Program-made: the position numbers and the translations under genes
Notes under the pieces: generated by a model
Seen by the model: only the letters and a program-made list of their open reading frames with translations
Databases searched by the model: none
Told to the model about the DNA's origin: nothing
Shown: piece after piece, positions 35,972-45,646 of the stretch
How positions within the stretch are numbered: the stretch's first letter is position 1
Layout: every line of letters begins with the position of its first letter
Source: Armillaria gallica
Lineage: Eukaryota > Basidiomycota > Agaricomycetes > Agaricales > Physalacriaceae
Reading direction: 5' to 3'
NCBI GenBank assembly: GCA_037576215.1
Contig: JBANDB010000011.1
Location: 2,232,001 to 2,296,000 of the forward strand
DNA length: 64,000 nt

Positions 35972-37197
35972 CTGTAGTTCTCAGAAATTCAGATTGAGTA
36001 CTTGGCCTTGGGTAAATTTCTTGTAAATAAGAATATTCGATACGTCTTTTTCCCTGTATAATGGTTGTAGGTAAAGAGGCCGGTGCTTGAGGGTTTGACG
36101 TCATGACCTGCAGCTGGGCTGGCCGGCACAAAGAACGGCAGTTTCCACCACCGGGCCGTTCAACAAAGAATCCCTTTCACGTTCAATCATCGTTCATCAT
36201 GACATTGCCGGAACCTGGCTCGAGATCTTGAGGAGCCCACTCTACGATATTGCTCTCAGCTTTATATTCTGCTTCTGAGCTATCCCCCTGCGATCACCTT
36301 CGACTGCACGGCCGCTGTCATTTCACCAGACGTTCCGACTGAGAACCTTGATGAGGAATTAGTCGAATGACCCATATGTAAAATATTCTCATCTTTTATT
36401 CTCTATACTAGGTTCAAACCCCGCCAGAGCTTTGTCGTATGTGTAAACATCAAAATCCCTCGGACATTGTCTAAAGTGCGGTGACTGCGTCACACCATCC
36501 CTCTTTGCTTCCCGACTAAAGTCTCGTCGATAACACATCTGCAAAGGTCACATCAGTGTGCTCTATGTAGCAAATAAAGAGGCCGACGAGCGTCTGGGCT
36601 GGATAAAACGTGGATTCTAGAGACCATGTTGGGGCCTGGGATGCAGGCGGATTAGCAACTATTAGGGAGCCCTCAACCAGGTGGCCTTCAATTTTATGAT
36701 GCGGATAGTCCAGGGGAATGCGCCAATTGCAATCATGGAACTTTATCACTTGGATATGCGATCTAAGGTATTGTTTATCTAGAAATTATTCAACGCAGCT
36801 TCCCTGACACTTAAAGCTTAAACCTTTATCAGGTCGTCCTATGTGAGAATTAAAACATCGACAGCTTGCTCATACACAACTTATGGTCACTGATGCCAAC
36901 ACTGCGAAGTTCGAATGATACTATTCAAACGCAGCGAGACGGATGGGCAGTTCTCTCATAGCGAGCGAAATGCGTCAGCGAAAGAGGTATGAGGATGGGG
37001 TCAAGAGCGAGCTGGACGCCGATGACGACCTATTCAGCAACGAGTTACGACGCGAAGTCGCCCGGAGATTTCGATCTCGATCACGTGGTTTCCATCGCGT
37101 ATATAACACTAACAGCGCCACAATTTCTGCAACCACTTCTATCCTTTCCACCACGCCCTACACCTGAAGTAAACCCCGTTACGACTTTCGAACGACG
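35972..37197. other. Gene-free stretch; promoter of secreted copy B at its right end
   Basis: No gene recognised. TATATAA at about 37100, roughly 95 bases before the start codon of copy B, is the likely core promoter. Confidence 0.45.
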
Positions 37198-38499
37198 ATG
37201 TATGCCTTTAATGTCGGATTCCTGTTAGGCGTTCTCGTGTTGCACGCTGCCGCTTTCCAAACTATCAAAACCTACATCGACGCCCTGCAACAATTTGGAA
37301 CAGAGTGCGTATATACTCGACTCGCCTAGCAACCAATGCCAAAACTTTGCACCCTTTAGTTTCATTAATCCCGCCCGAATTGTGGAGCAGAGGAAGACGT
37401 CAACTCTGGCCGACGATGTTGTCGGAAGAATCGATATGACAACCAGTATGTCATTGCTATAATGATTCATACATTTCGCATTAATTTCCTGTTCAAAGAT
37501 TTTTTTGGCAAAGAAATCAACGTTGGTGAGTATGCTCTGGAAGTCCTTGAATCGCCTAACGCACCCTGTCCCTAGAATACCTTTATGGGCTTTTCCTCGC
37601 AGGTGCCAGAGCCAATACCACACAGCTCATTCCCACTCCCATCAAAACGGTTCCACAGGCCCTGGTTATCGAACAGCCTGTCGCATTCGTTAGCTTCATC
37701 ACCGACTTTTTCTTCTCGTCTGTGAATCTCACGTTTCCGCTCCAAATTGATGTCATCGTCAGATTCGACGACGAGACCATGAAAGTGACCTCCTACGATG
37801 CGACTCTGAGGCGCTGGTCAGAGTTCTGGGACTATTTCGTACCATTCCTGGTTCCCAAAGCCGCTGAAGAGTTGATGGCTGCCAACACCATCGGTGTGGA
37901 TTATGGTAACTCGACGGATATCATTGTGCATCGCGCTGCGACGGATATATGCACGGTAGCTCAAACTTATTGCGTCGGCGACAATAAGCAATACGATTCG
38001 TACGTTTGTATACTTGTCATAAATGTTTTCAATCCTAATCTCGTTTTTATAGCTATGATCAATGCTTTGAATTCTTGACGAAGAAGGTACCATTTGGTGC
38101 AGCATGGTCAGGAGGTGGAAATGCAAGTCTCCAGTCGTCCTAGTCGAGATCTTATCCCTAACCCATATGCTATTGCAGACCGGTTTTTGTCGTTATATTC
38201 ACAAAAGTATGCTTTTGCCATTGGTTATATCGGCTTTCGCAGAGGCTAACTAGAATTGTAGACATGGTTACATATCGTCCGGAAGTTCATTGTCCTCATA
38301 TCGGGCCTACTGGCGGACATTATTGCAGTAAGCATTTTCGACGCCATTCTTGACGTTGCCTGACATTGGCTTAGTTGCGAGGAACTACACCGACGTTGTG
38401 CTCACCCCGCCCTTCCACGAATCTCTTATCGCGATAACGGCCTCTGAATATCCCCTCATCAGTGATTTGGCCAACTCCATCGTGCCGTCGTCGTCATAG
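37198..38499 (+). CDS. Secreted protein of unknown function, tandem family copy B
   Basis: Eight exons (37198-37304, 37360-37445, 37499-37525, 37576-37999, 38053-38122, 38179-38206, 38262-38327, 38375-38499) encode 310 residues. The signal peptide is MYAFNVGFLLGVLVLHAAAF. The same blocks as in copy A are present, including SYDATLRRWSEFWDYF and VHCPHIGPTGGHYC. Exons 2-7 have exactly the lengths found in copies A and C (86, 27, 424, 70, 28, 66 nt). Exon 1 (107 nt) equals that of copy A. Intron 5 has a GC donor (GCAAGT) as in the other copies; intron 3 here has a GT donor. The C-terminus is extended by about 16 residues (past ITASE) relative to A and C. Function unknown; secretion is inferred from the signal peptide and the cysteines. 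Confidence 0.85.
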
Positions 38500-38803
38500 T
38501 ATGCGCATTATCATCTACATCTAAAACCTGGGCGGAAATCATACTATTCATACTTATTTTGGCTCGTAGATACAGAGCAATTGGACATCGTGTACGTTAC
38601 GTCTTGGATAGTATTAACGCCACCTATCCATTTGTACGCCTACTATATCTTCACTCTAGACAGCTCGCAAGTAGCGTTCTGGGATACATTGAAAGCGCAT
38701 TGCCTTGAGACACAATGGTCTGTATTCACAACGGCCCACGTTCGAGTCCGGCCCATAAGAAGGTAGGTTTTTGCTAGCAGAAGCCAAATGCATGAGTAAG
38801 CCC

Positions 38804-39073
38804 TACTGTCCTTTCCTGTATGGAAGCAACGTAAGGCGTAAGGGGGGGTCGGTTGCGTTGCCTATTTTGAACCTTCGTAAGGCATAAGGAGGGGGCTGTT
38901 GCTTACGAAGGAATCAAACAAGGCCCAGAAGTAGCAAACTTTTGCTCCCTGCGGGGCAAATGTTGCGGGATATAGTCAACGTAAGGCCTAAAGCACACCC
39001 CGTTGCATATGCTGGAAATATTTGTAAGCGTAAGGGGTCCTCCGCCGTTGCTTCCATACAGGAAAAGACAGTA
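38804..39073. mobile_element. MITE-like element with 27-bp inverted ends and four internal repeats
   Basis: The left end CTGTCCTTTCCTGTATGGAA (continuing GCAACG) and the right end are inverted repeats of about 27 bp with one mismatch, flanked by TA on both sides. That fits a TA target-site duplication as used by Tc1/mariner-like transposases. The element is about 266 bp and has no coding capacity. Inside are four copies of a 27-29 bp unit starting CGTAAGG and ending GTTGC, at 38830-38856, 38876-38902, 38980-39006 and 39023-39051. A sub-hairpin lies around 38873-38911 (CCTTCGTAAG/CTTACGAAGG). Confidence 0.85.
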
Positions 39074-39234
39074 CTTAGAGCTATCTCGATATTATGATTA
39101 ACAGCCTCAGAGATCACACAGCGAAATCTCATAGATGGTTCTGACTACCAAGACGTCAGTCTGTGTCCGTAATTTGGCAAAGTCTTTACAAGGAGCTGCA
39201 AGTACTTCATATTATCAATTGGCAGGCCCACTGA

Positions 39235-39370
39235 TTACTCTCCTTGGTCGCTACCGCCGCCTTCCTGATCTAGGTCACGGTCCGAATCCTCCTCTGCATA
39301 TGCTCCAGAAGAATTTCTGTGATGCCGCCTCAATGAGTCCGGAAGAGAATAGACTCGGACGTGGGATGGT
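39235..39370 (-). pseudogene. Fragment of the C2H2 zinc-finger gene at 41965
   Basis: The minus strand reads YSLPDSLRRHHRNSSGAYAE followed by EDSDRDLDQEGGGSDQGE and a stop. It aligns with the end of the intact protein (FSRPDSLIRHRGNPSAC, then the acidic tail ending EEDSDQGE and stop). DNA similarity around the stop is also plain (ctgattactctccttggtcg versus ctgactactctccctggtcg). Upstream the frame is broken and the first finger is gone. It sits downstream of and convergent with secreted copy B, as the intact gene sits relative to copy C, so it marks a block duplication. Confidence 0.75.
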
Positions 39371-39619
39371 TGGTGGCAAGGCGGATTTTACTCCCCCCTC
39401 TAACATCATTCCTCCATCGTATTCGGTTTGTAACCGTCCAATTCGCCTGAGAAGGCAAAAAAATCGGCTTTTTTCCTCTAAATTACATGAAACCTGCCAA
39501 GAAATGGCTCTCAACCTGTTGAGTTTTCGATCTGTGCGAAAATGGGCAGAAATCTTGGTACGGTGAAGTCCGGCCAAGAAATTTCTATTCGGATAAGAGG
39601 AAACGATTAACATCATGCT

Positions 39620-40322
39620 TTGTTAGTGGGCTACCAGCGTACCAGCTCCGTTATATCTGTCTCGAGTTTTCTTTCCTGAATTTTGGCTAGTTCTTCCACA
39701 GGGTCGTGGTTTTCACACTATACTCTTCAACTCGACCGAGGTGCGGAATCAGTTGTTGTCTTTGCTCTTTGGCCTATGCATCCAGAAAAATGCTCATCTG
39801 GGTTTACACCTATGCCGCTGACAGAGTACTGATCCGCAAGTTCGGTTTCAGGTTTCTGATATATTCTTAGCAGTCTGCCAGCTACAGATACGCCAGAAAG
39901 AGCGGTACCGACCAAGGCATTTTAATCGGGACACCCAGACTCCAGCTAGCATTGGCGTCACTGCTTCCGGGTCAAAAAAAAAATGTATAATGGACTTTTT
40001 CTGCGGACCTCTAGAGATCTGACTTGAATTTTGGTGGTGGTCTCAGTCAAATCGGTACATTCACTTCTTCGGCGCGCACTAGTTCAAACTGACACAAGTC
40101 CGCGTGCACTGTGGAGCTTGCAATTTAAGCATACCACTAGCACATAAACCGTCGTCGAATCGTGCAGACTCAAAAGAACAATACTGCACAAGCCCATCCT
40201 TTGTATGAGCACTCAGTGGGTTCTCCGAGGTCCCTCGGTATTCCCATTCCATCCTAGCGTAAAAATGGCAGGCCTATATAAGAGGCGAATTGAGGACACC
40301 CTACTTCCCAAGAGCCCCAAAG
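39620..40322. repeat. Duplicated upstream region of secreted copy C
   Basis: This stretch is homologous to about 33960-34723 upstream of copy A, in the same order. The core promoter TATATAAG is at 40275, 48 bases before the start codon, matching TATAAGAGG before copy A. Copy B lacks this upstream homology, so A and C appear to be the closer pair. Confidence 0.6.
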
Positions 40323-41594
40323 ATGCGTTTTTTTTCCATCGTCGGATGTCTTCTTGGTACTGTCTCGTTGCGTGCAGTCGCTTGGAACTCTATTGAAACC
40401 TATATTGATACTCTCCTTGAGTTTGGAGAAGGGTGCGTATCCAACCTGCCAGTATAGCCAATTCATTAACGACGGGCCCCCCTTCTAGTTTTCTTGACCC
40501 TGCCTCCATCGTAGAGCAGGGGAAGGCCTCAACGTTGGCCGACAATGTCATAGGGCGAGTTGATATCACCACCAGTAAGCCTCTTCCTATGGGACCTGTA
40601 CACCTTCAAGTTCATTGCTTTTATTTTTCTAGACTTTGTTGGTCAGGAGTTGAACATCGGTAAGCATACCCTAAAGTCCTTCCTTCCCGAATAACCTAGT
40701 GATCCCCTTTCAGAATACCTTTTTGGGCTCTTCCTGGAAGGCTCGAAAGCGAATACCACACAACTCATCCCCACTCCCGTTGGACTTACACCACAAGCTC
40801 TCGTCATCGAACAGCCTATCGTATTCGTTAGTTTCATCGCTGATGCCTTTTTCAAGACGGTGAATCTCACCCTTCCGCTCCAAGTCGATGTCATCGTCAG
40901 ATTCAACGACACAGATATGACGATTACCTCCTACGACGCGACTTTCAGGCGCTGGTCACAGTTTTGGGATTATCTCATTCCATTACTGGTTCCCAAAGCG
41001 GCAGAAGAGTTGATGGCTGCCAACACGACCGGTGTGGACTACAGTAACTCGACGGATATCATTGTGCATCGCGCTGCGGCAGATATCTGCACGGAAGCCC
41101 AGACGTACTGTTTAGGGAAAGACCAGCAATATGAATCGTGCGTCTTCACCAGCTGTATATTTATTTATATAGGCCCTGACACTTTCTGATCAGCTATGAG
41201 CAATGCGTACATTTCTTGACGAAGGAGGTGCCATTTGGTGCATCCTGGTCCGGTGGCGAGAATGCAAGTGGCCTGTCATAGTGATGTAAGTATCCTCACT
41301 AACGTATATGTACTACAGACCGGTTTCTGTCGATATATTCACAAGAGTACGTCACCCAATGTAGCTTCAACTTCAGCGCAGGCTAACAACAAGTATAGAT
41401 ATGGTCAAATACCGTCCGGAGGTTCATTGCCCTCATGTCGGGCCTACTGGTGGAGATTATTGCAGTAAGCACAACGTTGTAATGCTCGCTTGACCTTACT
41501 TAACGCATTCTTAGTTCCAAGGAACTACACCGACATAGTCCTCAACCCACCCTTCAACGAATCTCTTATAGCGTACTACACGGCGTCGGAGTGA
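40323..41594 (+). CDS. Secreted protein of unknown function, tandem family copy C
   Basis: Eight exons (40323-40432, 40489-40574, 40633-40659, 40714-41137, 41194-41263, 41319-41346, 41399-41464, 41515-41594) encode 296 residues. The signal peptide is [20 protein letters not shown]. Conserved blocks are [36 protein letters not shown] and [14 protein letters not shown]. Intron 5 again starts GCAAGT, whereas intron 3 starts GTAAGC where copy A has GCAAGC. Exon 1 is one codon longer than in A and B. Neighbours are the C2H2 fragment on the left and the intact convergent C2H2 gene on the right. All three copies keep an open frame and complete splice sites, so all could be expressed. Function unknown. 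Confidence 0.85.
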
Positions 41595-41964
41595 CTCAGA
41601 ATACTTGGTTTTGCGTAACGTATTTTGACAACAGCGTGAGGGCGTTTGTTCTGCTTTATAAAATTTCCTTTTGTCCGTTTTGTGACGGATGCATGTAGAG
41701 ACATGCTCTCGGACATTTTAAGTCAACCCTGCTTAAACCTCTCTAGAACATAGACCGCGTCCCTTCATAAGAGCGAGAAGTCACCGCAGCCCTTTGGCGT
41801 GCCTTATCATCATTACCAGCAAGCTGGCAGTGTCGACGTGCACGGTGAAAGGACCGGGCATCGTTGTCAATCGACAACATACGTATAGTGCTGATAAGCT
41901 CTCAATATCTTTACAAAACATTTCTAGGTATTATATAGTAATAAGTAGTTAGAGGGTTGACTGA
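41595..41964. other. Intergenic between convergent copy C and the C2H2 gene
   Basis: Carries the shared 3' flanks; no further feature is seen. Confidence 0.4.
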
Positions 41965-43486
41965 CTACTCTCCCTGGTCGCTATCCTCCTCCTCTTCATA
42001 GTCAGAGTCCTCTTCAGAACGCTCCACCTCCTTCAAACTTGGCGGTGCGATATTCTTTGCACATGCACTGGGATTCCCTCGATGTCGTATTAACGAATCT
42101 GGGCGAGAGAATATTTTATGGCAGTCAGGGCATTCAAGACGGCTTTTATCGCAATTGTCTGACTTGTGAGCTGTGTGGTATATCAAATGCCGGCGGAGAT
42201 CATTCGCGCGTTTGAATGTCTGCGCTTCCCTTGAGTTCCCCAAGCCACAGTGGGGACAACGAAAACGACGAGAGTTTTTACTCTTCCTCCGAGAGGCAGG
42301 TTTCGACGTACGCGCAGGCACGTTCGCCCGGCTGCGATGCGAGTCAACGTTGCGTGGGGAAGGCACAAGGTCCTGCTCCGAGCTCTGAGCCCAAGTCGAG
42401 GGACCAGGCTCCCCAGGTCCCGGACTCCTCGTACTTGAGTTGTCGCCCTCGTGGTATGACGCCTCGTCCCACTGCTGCTTCTTGGTCGAACGGCGAATCC
42501 GACGAGGCCTGACCGAGGGTTCCTCCTCGTGCAGGGATTCGTATCCCAGGCTATCACACGGAGCCATCCGACCAGGCTCATCTTCTCTCGATTCAAGTCT
42601 AATCCGCGCCGCGTCCTTGTCAGTGTTTTGGCGCCGGCGCTTGTCAGATCGATCGAATTCAGATGGCGAGCTGGAGTCAGACTTCCTCTTCAAAGGTGCC
42701 CGCGAATTTCTGGGATGGGTCCTCTGAGTTGTTGATTCTCCCAGTTCAACTGATCGACGAGGGGCGGACGGTGGTGGTCGAGAATCCTCGTTCGCAGGAC
42801 GCGGACGCGGCCGTCGCCCTTTCTTACGAGTTCTGTGAGCCTCTATTGGGGCGGGTATCAGATGTCGTGAAGAAACAAAGGCAAAAACTGAACTGACTGG
42901 GTGCGTCCGTCTGGTCTGGGTGGCAATCGAAAGATTCAAGTTGCGTTGGCGCTGGAGGTCCATCGTATGCGGGGTGATCATTCCCAGTAGAAGCATCTCC
43001 ACTTTCTAGCTGTGTAGCCGGCTGTGTATCATGAGTGGGAAGAAGACTAGATGAGGGCTCCGCCGCATAGTAGTACGCTTCACTCATGATCCCATAGCCA
43101 GCAGTTTCCTCAGTACGGTCCAAGAAGTCCGGTGCATAGTAGTCCACAGCGTAATCCGTAGTCAGGTCAGAAAGCGGAGCCAAGAGCGAGGCATGATTAT
43201 CATAAGAGTCGAATTGATCGAGGATAGTGCTGTCGCTGGCCATGACGCTACCGTCGTAAGAATCGTTCCAGAGGTCCGACGAATCGATGGTTCCATTGCT
43301 GAATGTATCGATGAGAAAAGGATGCAGTAGCGTATGTGAACTTTATTGGCACTTACGGAGACCACAGGTATTGTTGGATATCGTTCGGTGTAGAGGGATC
43401 GTTCGCGTCTGTGGCGCGTCTGACTCGAAGTGTGATGAGGAAAAAGTCTCAGCAGAGAGGAAAGTCGCGTACGAAGGGTCGGACAT
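41965..43486 (-). CDS. C2H2 zinc-finger protein with acidic C-terminus
   Basis: Four exons on the minus strand (43473-43486, 43357-43419, 42898-43298, 41965-42842) close in frame to 451 residues. The first coding exon is only 14 nt; skipping the 53-bp intron after it would create an apparent frameshift. Residues 1-160 are acidic and Ser/Asp-rich. Residues 160-350 are basic and low-complexity with likely nuclear-localisation clusters (TRKKGRRPRPRP, KRKSDSSSP, DKRRR). Finger 1 is at 355-382 (CPHCGLGN to HLIYH) and finger 2 at 397-420 (CPDCHKIFSRPDSLIRH, closing with a Cys). The tail is a run of Asp/Glu. It is probably a nuclear DNA-binding regulator. A TATTTATA element on the plus strand near 43586 reads TATAAATA on the minus strand, 100 bases upstream of the start. 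No orthologue name can be given. Confidence 0.85.
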
Positions 43487-44484
43487 CGTTGGATGTTGGT
43501 TTTGTGTTATTTGGTATTCAGACGTTCAAGTTGATGCAGTCACAGATGTGATGTGGTGGGGAGGTAGAGGAGGTTGGATCCGAGGTATTTATACCATAAA
43601 CTATAGTGGTCACGTCAATAAGGCTATACGAGGAGCATGGAGAACATGTACAATTGCTGCAAATGGAAAAGTTTCGTTGATCGGATTCTGGCCCAGTATA
43701 ACATCGGTCGGAGCGAGGTTCAACAAACCGTGAGTCCCATGGACTCGTCGGTTATAAGCGACCGCCCAATGGTACAGATGGAATTCATCTTGGCCAGAAA
43801 GAATAGGACATAATAAACAATAGATGCGTCGCGGAGGAAGGTTGTACAAGAAAACGAAGAGCAAGGAATATCGGCATCCCAGAACAACTGAAAGAGTCAA
43901 GTAGTGTTGATAGGCGCGCGGCAAATGTCGTTAAGGCTGTTTACTAGTTGTTGGAAAATTTTTCGGAATAGACGGAATAGACATGTGCTAAACATGCGTT
44001 TCGCGTCAAAGAAGAGACCGAGGAGCTGTGTTGCGACATAGCTTTCCTTCCAATAAAAGCAAAACATGAGATCTCGAAATAAACCAAGAGAAAAGACATC
44101 AGATAGTGCGTTGCAGCGTTCACACGGCATATAGATCGTCGTTACTATCATGGCGACGTAGGCGTCGTGAATGGCACGGAAGAAGCCGGCGGCTCCTTGA
44201 CATCAGCCGCCTCTCACGGACGCATAGCATTCAACATCGTACAGCGTCATCTGCTCGGCTGGTACGTGCTATGAAATCCACAGGATCCAAATAATTAATC
44301 CTATATAACGATACAATAAAAAGAAATAGCTAGAATGTACTAGATAGGACTCATGAGAGCCAAAAATCGACAAGGATGTACATAGATATTACAGAAGTCA
44401 TGCGGGTCATCAAATCCGGAGCGGGTGAATAGAAAGCTTAAATAAATAAATCCAGGGAAGACCAATAAAAAGTCTCTTTGACTG
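43487..44484. other. Gene-free stretch
   Basis: The left part is the C2H2 promoter. Minus-strand open frames at 43610-43924 and 43897-44151 have no recognisable family and no splice logic joining them. Confidence 0.4.
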
Positions 44485-45510
44485 TTACAGTCGAATAACA
44501 GTCAGGACGGCGACACGCCCGTCCTGTTCTATACCATGGTTAACACCTGCAGAAGAGTTAGGCACGTAGATATAATGATGGGATGCGGACAGACCGTCGT
44601 TACCGGCTTCGAGGAGATCATCTCTCCATGTCAACTCGGCCTTCCACCACCTACCTTTCCACCGGCTTCCTGCGACTGCTCGTTCAACAAGCCAGTCGCG
44701 ACCTATGCACAGCCTAAGCAGGCGTAACACTAGGAGAGGGTATGGATATACCTACCTAAGTTGTAACCATTGGGGACAATCTTGTGATTCTTACTAGAGT
44801 CCTCCTCCTTAGACGCCCTAGCCAAAGTCGGTCAAAGAAATGGCAGGAATGAAGGCATATTCTGCGCACCCCAAGAACCACGCGCCTGTGTTGGCATCGG
44901 TGCCATTCTGCTTCCATGCCCTAAAATGATGGCCGCCTACGGAACAGCTGCATCAGTGCTGTGACCGCGCAGTAACCGAAGCGAACGAACCGGCAAGGCT
45001 CTCCCAGCATGTGCCCCAAACCGGGAAATAATATTGACGCGCTAGGAACTGTTCGGACTTACGCCCGTCGCCGTCGCCCAGATCCGCTTCGTGGATGTGG
45101 CCATAATGCAGCCCCAGGCATTCGTCCGAGTACCCGATGGACCTGCGGTTTGCCAGTAAGCCAGTGCCATAAAGAAAGGTAATCGGACGTACTTTGCGTA
45201 GTAGTGAAAGCCATAGTCCGTCAGAACAAAAGGATCCGACATCCCAGATATGATAACATTCAGAGGTTCTCCGTAGTCCGGACTGGTGTACTGGGGAGAT
45301 AGTGTCAGCCATCGAAAGCACAAAGAGGAACAGATAACAGACATCTAAGAGACGACCGCCACCAATACGTGGATCCATCCAGCCCAGCATCTCGGTCTCG
45401 CCATCTCCGCGTCTAGCACTAAAGGGCGTCTGATCCAGTGATTCAATAGGGAATGAAAGGGCAAAATGGCAGAGGAAAAGAAAGAAAGAGATAACAAGAT
45501 GGCCGAGCAT
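44485..45510 (-). CDS. Secreted protein of a fungal family of unknown function
   Basis: Six exons (45343-45510, 45193-45290, 44991-45142, 44870-44936, 44756-44817, 44485-44702) give 254 residues in frame. A signal peptide (MLGHLVISFFLFLCHFALSF) precedes a domain with the blocks YGEPLNVIISGMSDPFVLTD, GYSDECLGLHYG, ADLGDGDG, GTCWESLAGG, HHFRAWKQNGTDANTGAWFL, KIVPNGYNLGRDWLV and GVNHGIEQDGRVAVLTV. This set of motifs recurs in many basidiomycete secreted proteins that I know only as hypothetical. Two conserved cysteines (ECLG, GTCWES) may pair. It is transcribed divergently from AVL9 across only 136 bp. Function unknown. Confidence 0.85.
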
Positions 45511-45646
45511 CTTTACCTAGCAAATAAAATGAGGCAGAGAGCTCGACCTGAACGGAGACAGTAGTGGAGCAGAGGCAGCCCTCTTGCCACGTGCCAGGTC
45601 GCGGTCGCGCAGGCACTTACCACAGCGACACCTTCTTACCGCCATC
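45511..45646. promoter_or_regulatory. Compact divergent promoter between secreted gene and AVL9
   Basis: The two start codons are 136 bases apart on opposite strands, so the upstream elements must be shared or overlapping. No clear TATA box is visible for AVL9. Confidence 0.5.

Noticed and set aside
43357..43486. Apparent frameshift at the start of the C2H2 gene
   Set aside because: A 53-bp GT-AG intron directly after MSDPS restores the frame and leads into the rest of the protein, so no mutation is needed.
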